Source of the DNA: Ovis canadensis | Lineage: Eukaryota > Chordata > Mammalia > Artiodactyla > Bovidae | Length of the DNA: 64,000 nt | Assembly (NCBI RefSeq): GCF_042477335.2 | Contig: NC_091246.1 | Location: forward strand, 255,239,501 to 255,303,500 | Direction: 5' to 3' | In this document: positions 11,166 to 48,804 of the stretch, one piece after another | How the letters are laid out: each line of letters opens with the position of its first letter | How positions within the stretch are numbered: position 1 is the stretch's first letter | Program-made: the position numbers and the translations under genes | Notes under the pieces: model-generated | What the model was told of the DNA's origin: nothing | Seen by the model: the letters and a program-made list of their open reading frames with translations, nothing else | The model's database searches: none

Positions 11166-11999
11166 CCACAGGTCACGCTCGCAACCTCTGCCGAGTGCAG
11201 CACGCTCACAGCCACGTATAAATCCTCTCTTGTCCACACGTGCTCACACACAGAGACACACGTCCACACACTCGCACAGACACTTGTGCACTCACACGCT
11301 CTCAGGGGACAAGGTTCTCCTCCCGTCGTCTTGGCCAAAGGCTTTAGTTATGCTGCCCACACCTGTAGCTAATCCCTCCCCCCTCTCCTGGGGAGATGTC
11401 TGAACCCGCTTCCCAAGGGCGGGCGCCAAGGCTGACAGGCCGAGATGTCCACATCTGGCAGGGAGGACCCAGGAGCCAGAGTAGCCCAGTGTGGCTGTTG
11501 GGTGAGAAGGTCCAAGGGGGTCAAGAAGAGGCTGGGGTGAGAGGGGAGGTGGGCAGAGGGGGCGGTGGCTTTCCAGGAAGCCAGGCCCGCTACAGCGGTT
11601 CCTCCTGGACTGGGCTGGCCACGTGGTGGGTTGGGCAATGGGGGGTGATGGGTGGAGAGGTAGTCAGGCAGGAGAGAGAACACTTCCCGCTTCTTTCACT
11701 AATACCAGGCACTTCTGTCAGGAGGAGCAATGAGCTCACATCTAGGAACATTTGGGGAGAGGCTCCTTGAAGGAGCAAGTGGGAAGCCAGCGTCCTCCAA
11801 AGTGTTAAAACGGACCAACTGATTCTCCCATTCCAGGGCTGGCGGGGAGGGGTGCTCTGCACAGCAGCCTCTGGGCCTCCCTTTCCCAGGATAGGCAGCA
11901 GTTAGAGCAGAGACTAGGCAGATTCAAATACTCCTCTACCTTTGAGCTGTGCAACCTTTGGGCATATTGTTTAGGCTGTTGCAGCCTTAGTTTACTCTT

Positions 12000-12422
12000 G
12001 TTCAGTCCCTAAGTCTTGTCCAACTCTTTGAGACCCCAGGGACTGCAGCAAGCCAGGCTTCCCTGTCACTCACTATCTCTCGGAGCTTGCTTAAACTCAT
12101 GTCCATTGAGTCGATGATGCCATCCAACCATCTCATCCTCTGTCGTCCCTTTTTTGCCTTCAGTCTTTCCCAGCATCAGGATCTTTACGGAAGAGTTGGC
12201 TCTTCGCATCGGGGGGTCAAAGTATTGGAGCTTCAGCTTCAGCATCAGTCCTTCCAATGAATATTCAGGGTTTGACCTCTTTGCTGTCCAAGGGGCTCTC
12301 AAGAGTCTTCTCCAACACGACAGTTCAAAAGCATCAGTTCTTCAGTGCTCAGCCTTCTTTGTGGTCCATCTCTCACATCCATACGTGACTACTGGAAAAA
12401 CCATAGCTTCGACTATACGGAC
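12000..12422 (-). mobile_element. 5'-truncated BovB LINE 3' end inside a MIR
   Basis: Reverse strand shows the BovB 3' block (CCAACTCTTTGAGACCCCAG, TTAAACTCATGTCCATTGAG, CCATCCAACCATCTCATCCT, CTTTCCCAGCATCAGG) and RT C-terminal coding remnants with frameshifts. It interrupts a MIR: GCAGCCTTAGTTT lies before it and GGGGATAATGACATCTACCT after it, which read on from each other in the MIR consensus. Confidence 0.85.
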
Positions 12423-12740
12423 GGGGATAATGACATCTACCTCCCAGAGGAGAATTAAGTGATACGCATGTCTGACTCGTCCTTAGACGCGGCTGCTCTC
12501 AGATTCCTGAATTCTTAGAGGCGCCTGAGCGGAGAAGCTCTCTCTGACCGACGATGGTTGGGTGCACAGTTCAGAAATACCAGGAAGCAGGGCGTCAAGC
12601 TGCTCAGCGGGCGACTGCTTCTTGAGCCTTTAGGCCATTTCAGCTGAGGCCTTCGGGCCAGTGTTGAGCTCGGCCCCGGAGGGCAGAGGGTAAGAGCGGG
12701 GCTCGGCGCAGGATCCCTCAAGGCTAGCCTCGGTTGCACA
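12423..12740. other. EPHA2 upstream flank
   Basis: MIR remainder to about 12475, then unique DNA rising in GC content towards the promoter CpG island. No coding region seen. Confidence 0.5.
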
Positions 12741-12852
12741 GGCTCTTGGAGGCGCTCAAACCTGCGAGGACCTGGGGGCGCCAGCGAGTCCCGAGGGCCT
12801 GGAGAGCCTCCCCGCCCCCGCTGGGAGCAGGTCCGGCCCCTTCGGAGACACC

Positions 12853-12874
12853 GGGGGCGTGGCCCGTGACGTCA
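12853..12874. promoter_or_regulatory. EPHA2: GC box and full palindromic CRE in the EPHA2 promoter
   Basis: A GGGGGCGTGGC GC/KLF-type box is followed immediately by TGACGTCA at 12867-12874, the perfect 8-bp CREB/ATF site. Together they lie about 45 bp upstream of the presumed start region and about 160 bp upstream of the ATG, where full CREs are usually active. The match is exact; occupancy and function are inferred. Confidence 0.6.
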
Positions 12875-13029
12875 CCCGGGCATGAATGGACAGGGGCCGG
12901 TCCGCTCTCCGCCCGCATTAAGCTCTCGGGCGGGCGGGAGGAAGCTGCGGGCAGGAGGCGGACCGGGGCCGGCCGGCGGCGGGCGTGCGGAGCGGGGCGC
13001 GGAGCCGGGCGGAGAGCGAGGAGCGCGGC

Positions 13030-39696
<26,667 letters not shown>

Positions 39697-39990
39697 GCCC
39701 TGACGCCCTGGAGAACCATCTGCTGAGAATACTTGAAGAAGAAACGGACTGGCTTCCTTCCGCACTGGGCCACCAGGGACCGTATTTATTTCTAGTTTTT
39801 CTTTGTTGACACCATCCTGAGGCCTCTGCTTTGGGGAGGTCTTCGACGATACCTTGGCCTGAGCTGAGGAGATGCTCAGGGATCCTGGGCCGGACCGCCT
39901 CTTCGCTGACAAAGGACCGACCAGGCCTCCACTCACGCGGCAGCTTCGTCGCGTTCCCAGCATCCCCGCCAAGGCCGCGGACCCACAGGT

Positions 39991-40110
39991 GGGCCATCAC
40001 CACAGTGACCGTCGCCTCGCTGACCATCTCCACGTGGGCCATCGCCACGGTGACCATCTCCACGGTGACCGTCACCTTGCTGACCATCACCTCGCTGACC
40101 CCTGCCTTCC
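39991..40110 (+). repeat. 15-bp tandem repeat in the EPHA2 3' UTR (8 units)
   Basis: Eight consecutive 15-mers start at 39991, 40006, 40021, 40036, 40051, 40066, 40081 and 40096. Six begin TGACC and two begin GGGCC; a typical unit is TGACCATCTCCACGG. There are no insertions between units, so the register is exact over 120 bp. The units are diverged (2-5 differences), so the array is not brand-new. Confidence 0.85.
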
Positions 40111-40501
40111 AGAGGAGGAGCAGGGACCTCTTGCTGAGATGAGGAGGAGCCACACTCAGCGGGCAAGACCCAGCGCGGTCCTCAGCCCCCAGCCCCGTCC
40201 TCAGCCCCCACAGGCCAAACTCTTGCTCCCCCGGGGCCCCCGCAGGATGCTTGGTTGTGTGGAGATTTTTTAAAATATATATATATTTTGTACCTTGTGG
40301 AGAGGATGTGTGTACAGCGGGGGGCCTGGCCGGGGCTCGGGGCAGACAGCGCCTGCATCAGACATTCCCAGACCCGCTCAGACACCATTTACTACTCTGT
40401 CAGTGTTAATGATTTTGTTCTGTTGGGGTTTTTTTTTTTTCAAACCTTAATTTATTATTTTTTTATATTTATTGTTAGAAAATGACTTATTTCTGCTCTG
40501 G

Positions 40502-40507
40502 AATAAA
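40502..40507 (+). terminator. EPHA2: EPHA2 polyadenylation signal AATAAA
   Basis: Canonical AATAAA about 805 nt after the stop codon, followed 15-30 nt later by a GT-rich stretch (GTTGGAACTGAGTTTGGTTT), as expected of a downstream element. Cleavage is predicted near 40520-40530. Confidence 0.85.
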
Positions 40508-40529
40508 GTTGCAGATTGTTGGAACTGAG

Positions 40530-42424
40530 TTTGGTTTTCAGCCTTCAGAGGAGCAGTGGGGTTGAGAGACTGCGTCTGAGGTAGGGGTGGGCATGTCCCT
40601 AGGGTCTGGTGGTGAAGAGTCCTCACCTCCGATGCGGGCTGTGGGTTGGATCCCTGGTCCAGAAACTAAGATCCCACATGCCATGTGGTCGAAAACTGTT
40701 TTGCAGATAAAAAAATAAAACTGGGTCTTTAAAAAAATGAAGTGGGGTGGGGAGGTCTCACCCCCACCCTGGAAAGTAAACAGAGCTTCCTATGCAATGC
40801 ACACGTCATGTAGCCCTGGGAATGCGGTGGGCGGGAGGTGGGCAGGGGACCAGGAGTCAGGCCTCCCATGTCAACAGGCCTTCATCACCATTGATCCCAG
40901 GGCTTCTGGAGGGCGGGGGCAGGGGGCGATGGGGGAGGGCGGGGGGAGGGCACTTAGCCCAGCCATCAGCCTCCCTCCCACACATCTCCACAGAGCTGTT
41001 GAAATAAATTCTTCATCCATGTCGGGCTCTGAGGTTTACAAAAGCTTTTCACAAGTTTGGGCTTGTTGGTGCCTTAGCACTCCCGAGTTTCGAGTTTCGT
41101 GGGCAGCCCCGTTTCACAGAAGAAGAAAACTGAGGCTGGGCCCAGAGAAGGGGCTTGCCCAAGGCCACGGCGAGTTAGAGGCAGAGGCCAGACTTGAAAG
41201 CAAGCCTTGCATCCCAATTAGGTGCTTTTCCCACAGAGGGGAGACTCGGGCTCAGAGATGTGCAGTGACTTGCCCTGAGTCACACAGCAGGGAGGAGCAG
41301 GGGCCTTGGAGGCACGGCCCTGGTCACACCCCAAGCCTGCACTATACCAGGCCACTGCCCAGGACACCAGAGGCCATTCTTGGTGGGCCTTAGGAAGGTG
41401 TCATACCCTGGGCATCAGAGGCAGGATCAGATGGGCAGAAGTGATCCAGGGCACGGGAGGAAGTCTTCTGGAGGAGGTCGTCCAGAGCTAAGAGCTCAGG
41501 CGCAAGTAGGGGTTAACCACTGAAGCAGTGGGAAGGGTGATGCGGGCAGGGTAGATTGTGGAGGTGTGAAACGGATTGTGTAAGCAGTCACAAGCGATTC
41601 GGCGTTGTCAGGGCGTGACACAGAGTGCCAAAGCGATCTCCAGGGAAGGCAGGTCCAGCGCTGAGGGCAATGGGGAGCCCGTGGAGATGCTGAGCAGGGT
41701 GAGACATAGTTACTATGCCCCAAAAGGAAGTCAGCTCTAGAGAGGCCCTGACCTCTTGACTCCAGCCTAGAACTATGGGGAGACAGGAGGCATTCTGGCA
41801 AAGGTGGGAGGCCACGCAGCTTGCCTTGGGGCCTCAAGCTGCCCACCCGGCCCTGACGCCCTGCCTCCATGGGGAGCCGGTTCTGGGCCCTGGCCCACTG
41901 AGCGCCAGTGTCTCCTGCAGGGCTGGGCTGCACTGGGCATGGGAGAGGTGAGGGAGCACAGGGGCCAGCGCCCCAGGCCTCGCACTCCTCAGCACCGGCC
42001 GCCTGGGTGTGCTGAGAGGGGCGGCGGGTCCGGCCTTCCGAGGAGCTGACCCTTGCCCAGCCTGCCCCAGCTTGCCCCCAGGGTTATGGCTGGGTTATGG
42101 CTACTGCCGCTACCGCTGACGAAGCTGTCGGTCTGGCAGGGAGCAGGCCTGCCACAGCGTGGAGGCCTGGCTGAGTCCAATCTCCAGAGCCACTCAGCCC
42201 CCGATGGCCCCGCTGGGGAGCAAGGCCGGCTCAGCCTAGGGGGGGGCTGGCTGCATGTGCCCCCACTCAGAGCCCCCGAGGGCATGAGGCCCTCCAAGGG
42301 CGCATGAGACTGCGCAGCCTGCCTGTGGGCTGCAGGCTGGAGTCTGTGCTGAAAGGCCAGGGAGCAGCTCTCCGGAGCCTCCAACAGGCCCCATGATCGG
42401 CAAGAGGGGGACTTCATCTTGGTT
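40530..42424. other. EPHA2 3' flank, no gene
   Basis: CHR SINE at 40595-40740 and a MIR-like piece at about 41030-41215 (TTCACAGAAGAAGAAAACTG, TTGCCCAAGGCCACGG). The rest is unique and moderately GC-rich. No coding region supported. Confidence 0.5.
40595..40740 (+). mobile_element. CHR-type tRNA-derived SINE
   Basis: Forward copy lacking a clean head: CCTAGGGTCTGGTGGTGAAG, GGTTGGATCCCTGGTCCAG, AACTAAGATCCCACATGCCA, then an A-rich tail. Confidence 0.8.
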
Positions 42425-42546
42425 TGTTTTTTTTTCCACACAGCGTGACATGTGGCATGTGGGATCTCAGTTTCTATCCAGGGATCAAACCCACACCTCC
42501 TGCAGTAGAAGTCTAGAGCTTTAACCACTGGACCACAAGGAAGGCC
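42425..42546 (-). mobile_element. CHR-type tRNA-derived SINE
   Basis: Reverse copy: TTTTTTTTCCACACAGCGTG, CATGTGGGATCTCAGTTTC, GGGATCAAACCCACACCTCC, GAGCTTTAACCACTGGACCA. Confidence 0.85.
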
Positions 42547-42559
42547 CTGGAAACTTAAT

Positions 42560-43295
42560 TTTTTATGTTAAAGCAAAGCTAGTCCTCCCCCCTCGAGAGC
42601 CTGGAAGTAGTGACAGGACCCTGGCGGCGACAAGCACATCCGCCCTCTACACACCACTCTCTAATGGTACGAGCAAGAGCTCCCTCGAGAGACGACTGAT
42701 TCCGGGGCGGAGGCAAGGAAAACGGCAGATGAGCCCGGAGCATCTTGGACTGCTAGAGAGTAAGGCAATGCTAAAAAAAACAAACGAAAAAACAGACAGA
42801 CAGATGGGGTGTGAGCACAGGAGCCAACCGGAAAGAGATCCCAGTGGCCAAACCGAGGCCAGGGTGAGCAACAGGACAAGGGATAGCATCGGACGATAAC
42901 CCAACACATAAGATAAATATCCATGAGTCCACACTGATGCGGTGATTGAAGAAGCAAGTAAATGGGGGAGACTAGACAAAGCTTCCTTACAGAAGAATTC
43001 CCAATAATTCATGTAGGTTTCCCCGCTCTGGGAGGTGGAGCTTAATTCCCCACTGCTTTGACTGTGGACTGAACTTAGTGAAATCTTCGAAAGACAAGAA
43101 GTATAAAAAGGTTTTAAAAAAAGAAAAAGAAACAATTTTATAGTAGAGAAGCCTGACAAATACTACCATGATCAAGTTAACGGCACCGACGGAGTGAACA
43201 GACCCAGAGCAGCAGGAGCGTGTCTCGTGAATCCGATCGGTGTCAGCGAACACCCAGAAGTTGCTGGGCGCCACCCGCTGCTCCAAGTGTTTTGC
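42560..43295. repeat. Probable old L1-type 3' sequence, family uncertain
   Basis: AT-rich, contrasting with its surroundings. Phrases such as CCATGAGTCCACACTGATGC, CAGAAGAATTCCCAATAATT, GGAGGTGGAGCTTAATTCCC and ACTGTGGACTGAACTTAGTG resemble an ancient interspersed repeat that I associate with L1 3' ends, but I cannot name the family with confidence. No gene is supported here. Confidence 0.4.
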
Positions 43296-43520
43296 CCATC
43301 AGTTCAGCTCAGGCGCTCGGTCGTGTCCGACTCTTGGCGACCCCGTGGACTGCAGCACGCCAGGCCTCCCTGTCCATCACCAACTCCCAGAGCCTACTCA
43401 AACTCATGCCCATTGACTCTGTGATGCCATCCAACCATCTCATCCTCTGTCGACCCCTTCTCCTCCCACCTTCAATCTTTCCCAGCATCAGGGTCTTTTC
43501 CAAGAAGTCAGTTTTCCGCA

Positions 43521-45176
43521 TCAGGTGGACAAATATTGGAGTCTCAGCTTTAGCATCATTCCTTCCAAAGAACACCCAGGACTGATCTCCTTCAGAATGG
43601 ACTGGTTGGATCTCCTTGCAGTCCAAGGGACTCTCAAGAGTCTTCTCCAATACCACAGTTCAAAAGCATCAATCCTTCCGCACTCAGCTTTCTTCAGAGT
43701 CCAACTCTCACATCCATACATGACCACTGGAAAAACTGTAGCTTTGACTAGGCGGATCTTTGTTGGCAAAGTAATGTCTCTGCTTTTTAATATGCTGTCT
43801 AGGTTGATCATAGCTTTTCTTCCAAGGAGCAAGCATCTTTTAATTTCATGGCTGCAGTCACTATCTGCAGTGATTTTGGAGCCCCCCAAAATAAAGTCTG
43901 ACACTGTTTCCATTGTTTTCCCATCTATTTGCCATGAAGTGATGGGACCGGATGCCATGATCTTAGTTTTCTGAATGTTGAGTTTTAAGCCAACTTTTTC
44001 ACTCTCCTCTTTCACTTTCATCAAGAGGCTAAATTCTTCTTCACTTTCTGCCAAAACGGTGGTATCATTTGCGTATCTGAGGTTATTGATATTTCTCCCG
44101 GAAATCTTGATTCCAGCTTGTGCTTCCTCCAGCCCAGTGTTTCTCATGATGTACTCTGCATATAAGTTAAATAAGCAGGGTGACAATATACAGCCTTGAC
44201 GTACTCCTTTTCCTATTTGGAACCAGTCTGTTGTTCCATGTCCAGTTCTAACTGTTGCTTTCTGACCTGTATACAGGTTTCTCAAGAGGCAGGTCAGGTG
44301 GTCTGGTATTCCCATCTCTTTCAGAATTTTCCACAGTTTGTTGTGATCCACACAGTCAAAGGCTTTGGTATAGTTAATAAAGCAGAAGTAGATGTTTTTC
44401 TGGAACTCTCTTGCTTTTTCCATGATCCAGCGGATGTTGGCAATTTGATCTCTGGCTCCTCTGCCTTTTCTAAAATCAGCTTGAACATCTGGAAGTTCAT
44501 GGGTCACGTACTGTTGAAGCCTGGCTTGGAGAATTTTGAGCATTACTTTGCTAGCATGTGAGATGAGTGCAATTGTGCAGTAGTTTGAGCATTCCTTGGC
44601 ATTGCCTTTCCTTGGGATTGGAATGAAAACTAACCTTTTCCAGTCCTGTGGCCACTGCTGAGTTTTCCAAATTTGCTGGCATATTGAGTGTAGCACTTTC
44701 ACAGCATCATCTTTCAGGATTTGAAACAGCTCAACTGGAATTCCATCACCTCCACTAGCTTTGTTGGGTTGATGCTTCTTGACTTCACATTCCAAGATGT
44801 CTGGTTCTAGATGAGTGATCACACCATCGTGATTATCCGGGTCATGAAGATCCTTTTTGTACAGTTCTTCTGTGTATTCTTGCCACCTCTTCTTAATATC
44901 TTCTGCTTCTGTTAGGTCCATACCATTTATGTCCTCTATCGAGCCCATCTTTGCATGAAATGTTCCCTTGGTATCTCTAATTTTCTTGAAGAGATCTCTA
45001 GTCTTTTCCATTCTATTGTTTTCCTCTCTTTCTCTGCACTGATCACTGAGGAAGGCTTTCTTATCTCTCCTTGCTATTCTTTGGAATTCTGCATTCAAAT
45101 GGGTATATCTTTCCTTTTCTCCTTTGCCTTTTGCTTCTCTTCTTTTCACAGCTATTTGTAAGGCCTCCTCAGACAA
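43521..45176 (-). pseudogene. BovB reverse transcriptase remnant, YADD changed to YAND
   Basis: About 550 codons open on the reverse strand. RT landmarks are NKASGGDGIPVELFQ, FIPIPRKGN, SHASKVMLKILQARLQQ, CFINYTKAFDCVDH, GVRQGCILSPCLF and RYANDTT. In the last, the first catalytic Asp of the YADD box is Asn (codon at 44067-44069), and the motif FIDYTKAFD also has Asn for Asp. A short deletion removes residues in the segment ECEVKKHQPNKASG. It is bounded by TGA upstream and a frameshift downstream. Confidence 0.92.
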
Positions 45177-45380
45177 TCATTTTACCTTTTTGCATTACTT
45201 TTTCTTGGGGATGGTCTTGATCCCTGCCTCCTATACAATGTCATGAATCTCCGTCCATTGTTCTTCAGGCACTGTCTATCAGATCTAGTCCCTTAAATCT
45301 ATTTCTCACTTCCACTATATAATCATAAAGGATTTGATTTAGTTCATACCTGAATGATCTAATGGTTTTCCCTACTTTCT

Positions 45381-45785
45381 TCAGTTAAGTCTGAATTTGG
45401 CAATAAGGAGTTCATGATCTGAGCCACAGTAAGCTCCCAGTCTTGTTTTTGCTGCCTGTATAGAGTTTCTCCATCTTTGGCTACAAAAAATATAATCAAT
45501 CTGATTTCGGTATTGACCATCTGGTGACGTCCCTGTGTAGAGTCTTCTCTTGTGTTGTTGGAAGAGGGCGTTTGCTATGACCAGCGCGTTGTCTTGGCAA
45601 AACTCTGTTAGCCTTTGCCCTGCTTCATTCTGCAATCCAAGGCCAAATTTGCCTGTTACTCCAGGTGTCTCTTGACTTCCTACTTTTGCATTCCAGTCCC
45701 CTATGATGAAAAGGACATCTTTTTTAGGCATTAGTTCTAGAAGATCTTGTAGGTCTTCATGGAACCGTTCAACTTGCAATGAGAC
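45381..45785 (-). pseudogene. BovB endonuclease fragment (C-terminal part)
   Basis: Reverse-strand frame with IIGDWNAKVGSQETPG, FCQDNALVIANALFQQHKRR, SPDGQYRNQIDYIF and CGSDHELLIAKFRLN, the C-terminal half of an APE-type endonuclease; the SDH catalytic histidine motif is retained. The N-terminal half with the metal-binding Glu is absent. Confidence 0.88.
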
Positions 45786-47005
45786 AGTGAGAGAGAGTGA
45801 AGTTAAAGAACTCATCAGAGCCGTCAGCTCAAGCACAGAAAGAGCAGGGCTCAAGCCCAGGTAGTGGGGGCCTTGATAAAATGGTTTTCTATTCGCCCCC
45901 GTCAACGGCCAAGACAGGACATTCTCCATGCTCTGCATGATGGGCATCTGCCTAGAGAAGCTTGAGAACACTGGGTCTGGGGCAACTGAGGCCACATAGC
46001 CCGCCCGAGGTCTCCTGATGCCATAGCATTCCACACGCCAGGCGCTCACACCGCAGGGAGGAGGGGAAGGCGGGGGTGGTTTGCAGTCTCTTCCTGCTCT
46101 GAGCGAGGCTGGGCACGGGGGGCCACGGAGATGAATCAGGCCCTTCTCTGCCCTCATGGAGCTCTTAAGCTGAGGCAACAGCGGCAACACAGGGATCCTG
46201 GCCTGGAAGGAGAGGAGCTGGGTGTCATGGGACCCAGCCTGGAAGACTCAGGCAGGCTTCTTGGAGGAAGAGGAGCCATCCGGGTTGAAGCCGAGGTCAT
46301 GTGGGAGTCCCCCGGGTGAAGGGCAGAGAGGGGTCCCCGGAAGGGCCTGCCCTTGCCCTCCGCACTGCAGGCCTCTGAGACTGGGGCCTGCGTCTCCCCC
46401 GTTTGACCAGGACAAGCCCTACTCTGGCTCCGATGCCATCCCAGCCTCTGGCTATCATGCCATCAGCAGCCCCAGGACCTTCATCTCTGGCCTCAGTCGT
46501 CTCAGCTGGGAAGTGGGCCTGCAGCCCGCTGCCCTCCCTGGGCTCTGGGCCTTGGCACCCTTTGATGCACCCAGCAAAGCCCTGAAGGAGGCCAAGGCAG
46601 CAATTATGAGGGTGCTGGGTGGGAAGCTGCCCTCTTTCCCTGCTGCTCTCAGTCTGAGTGGCAAGTCAAAACAGTATCACCAGGCACTGGCCTTGTATTT
46701 TCTAATTAATTAGTAACCCACAGAGGAATGCCCCACCACTCCCAACTCTCGCTGCAGCCCCGGGGCTGAGGATGGGGCTTGGTGCACTGCAGATGCTGCG
46801 AGAACAGAGGCTGGCGCTCACGGTGTGTGCGGTGCTTGCGTTCTCAGCTCTGACCTTCTCTGTCTTTGTCCATGATCAACATGCCTCCATCTCCCCCTCC
46901 TCAGAGCAGCGGCCAGCACAGTAGGCCCTCAGGAAACATCTGCTCAATAAACGAAGAACGAGGAAGACAGCGGCCAGGCTTCGGGGACCTGGGGGCCCAG
47001 TGGGT
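45786..47005. other. Intergenic stretch, no gene
   Basis: Unique DNA. An L2-type 3' end lies at about 46905-46965 (CAGCACAGTAGGCCCTCAGG, CTCAATAAACGAAG). A 12-bp palindrome CTAATTAATTAG is at 46702-46713. No coding region supported. Confidence 0.5.
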
Positions 47006-47009
47006 CCGC

Positions 47010-47198
47010 GTGTGTTAGTTGCTCAGTCCCGTCTGACTCTGCGACACCATAGACTTCTCAGCCCATGGGATTCTCCAGGCAAGAGTGCTGGAGTGGGCTG
47101 CCATTCCCTTCTCCAGGGGATCTTCCCGACCGTGGGATCGAACCTGGGTCTTCTGCATTCCAAGCAGATTCTCTACCATTTGAGCCACCAGCGAAGTT
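47010..47198 (-). mobile_element. Bov-tA SINE
   Basis: Reverse copy: TGTTAGTTGCTCAGTCCCGT, GGGATTCTCCAGGCAAGAGT, CGTGGGATCGAACCTGGGTC (box B complement), ACCATTTGAGCCACCAGCGA. Confidence 0.93.
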
Positions 47199-47199
47199 A

Positions 47200-48600
47200 G
47201 GGGAGCCTATGTAGCCAGATTATTCAATATCCCTCAACGTGGGTTGTGTCTGGGAGACATGCTATGCAGACGGCCCCAGCTCCTGCAGGCTGCCCAGAAC
47301 CATGCTGGCAGGAAAGGAGAAGGGATCGAGCATTTCTGAGCACCTACTATGTGCCAGTCAGCATGCCAAGCCCGAGACCCATGTTGTCTTACTGAAGGAT
47401 CACAATGACCCTGCAAAGTATGGATTATCCCCAATTTCCAGATGGGGACACTGAGGCTCAGTGAGGTTATGATCTCAGACCAAGAGCCCACAGCCAGGAG
47501 GTGACAGAAAGAATATAAGACAAGGGCCATCTCGTCCCACTGCCTGCTGCTGAGTGACATCTGGGGAGGTTGTGGGGGGTCCTAGGAAGCAGGAAGCCTC
47601 TTGACTGGGAAAGGAAGAGGGGCTCTGGTGGGTCATCTCTTGATGACCTTGCTGTAGGACCCGGACATGTCCTTCAAGGGCTCTGGCTCTTGGTCTACTT
47701 GTCATGCGGAGGGCCTGGGGAAATCCTGGGGGCTCCTGCCGCCCACCACAGGTTGCCCCCTACTCCTGGTACCCGCTTCCATGCAGCTCCAGGCGGCGGG
47801 CCCCACTCCAGCCCCTCGGGGTCTCGCTTGCCAATGCGAACCTCGTCAGCTCTTCTCTGTTGGCAGGGCCAGGGTTCTGGGAAGCCGCGGCCGCGTCCCC
47901 TGCCGGGGGCCCTGTTTCAGCAGCCTCATCACATTCCCCGGCGGCCTCGGGAGTCTGGACGGTCGGATACAGTTTCCACTCTGGTCTGGCAGCCAGGCAG
48001 CTGTGTGACCAGGTCCCCTGCTGGGCGGAGGGTCCTTCCCCGGGGACCAGGCCTCAGGGGCCAGGTAGCCCAGTAGACCCCAGGTGGTTACAGCCAAATC
48101 TGTGAAGGTATCCACTGGGCCTCTCCGCAGAGCCACAGACTCCCAGACCCCCAGCCTGTCCTTAGGGCTCACCCGAGCCCTCCCTGCCGCTGCACGGACC
48201 TCCCTTGTTTACGCCTGTGGAAACTGCACTCACTGCTCCAGGCCAACTTGAGCTCTCCAGCCTCTCAGGGACCTCCAGAACCGATGGATTTGGCAAAACT
48301 CAGCCCCACTCTCCCGTGTGGTCTCGGCACACGGACCACAGCGGGGCTGCAATGGCATTCAGAGGCGGGGCCCTCCTCCCGGCCCTCCCGGCAGCCCCAG
48401 TCCCTTCATCTCTTCAAGAACCCCGCGAACTAGCACTGCTTCCATCTACCCCGTGGGTGGGGGGGCTGTGGACCCCATCTGTCCAGGACCCGGTTTAGCT
48501 CACGTGTCCCGTATAGCTAGCAAAGCGCCCCTCTCCACTCTGTGTCCCCACCTGGATGACCCCTCAGTTGGTGACCCCACCATGAGGCGCACAGAAGAGA
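47200..48600. other. Intergenic stretch with MIR
   Basis: A MIR is at about 47325-47515. The remainder is unique and moderately GC-rich; short frames have no recognisable domain. Confidence 0.5.
47325..47515 (+). repeat. MIR SINE
   Basis: CATTTCTGAGCACCTACTAT, GTGCCAGTCAGCATGCCAAG, TCACAATGACCCTGCAAAGT, ATTTCCAGATGGGGACACTG in MIR order. Confidence 0.85.
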
Positions 48601-48601
48601 A

Positions 48602-48801
48602 CTGTGTGCTCGGCCGCGTCTGACTCTTTGCGACCCCTGGACCGTATTCCGCCAGGCTCCTCTGTCCATGGGGTTTTTCAGGCAAGAAGACGAGTGAATT
48701 GCCACCCTCCTCCAGCGCATCTCTCCAACCGAGACTGAGCCCGCGTCTCTTACATCTCCTGCGCTGGCAGCGGATTCTTTGCCACTGAGCCACTCGGGAA
48801 G
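48602..48801 (-). mobile_element. Bov-tA SINE
   Basis: Reverse, diverged copy: GGCCGCGTCTGACTCTTTGC, CGCCAGGCTCCTCTGTCCAT, GGCAGCGGATTCTTTGCCAC, TGAGCCACTCGGGAAGG. Confidence 0.9.
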
Positions 48802-48804
48802 GGA

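Larger units (their letters stand above)
10141..11990. other. Intergenic stretch, no gene
   Basis: Holds a (CA)n at 10878-10904, a MIR at about 10995-11165, and a CACACA/CTCACAC-rich patch at 11237-11300. The rest is unique, and short frames carry no recognisable domain. Confidence 0.5.
39697..40525 (+). other. EPHA2: EPHA2 3' untranslated region
   Basis: From the stop to just past the polyadenylation signal, about 830 nt. It holds an eight-unit 15-bp repeat (39991-40110), a run of AU-rich sequence at 40268-40290 and 40425-40490 (T10 tract and TTTATATTTATTG), and the signal at 40502. AU-rich 3' UTR segments often control mRNA stability. The exact cleavage point is not determinable here. Confidence 0.85.
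43300..45785 (-). mobile_element. BovB LINE, 2.5-kb 5'-truncated copy
   Basis: An RTE-clade non-LTR retrotransposon. Read on the reverse strand it starts inside the endonuclease domain (FHEDLQDLLELMPKKDV, then IIGDWNAKVGS), continues through the reverse transcriptase and ends with the BovB tail ([17 protein letters not shown]). A full-length BovB is about 3.2 kb, so the N-terminal endonuclease is missing. Frameshifts near 43525 and 45200-45380, a TGA at 45177-45179 and a changed catalytic motif make it dead. Confidence 0.95.

Noticed and set aside
12882-13029. Upstream ATG at 12882 or GTG at 12985 as the EPHA2 start
   Set aside because: The 12882 ATG is in another frame and probably upstream of transcription; 13030 gives a proper signal peptide and matches the family length.
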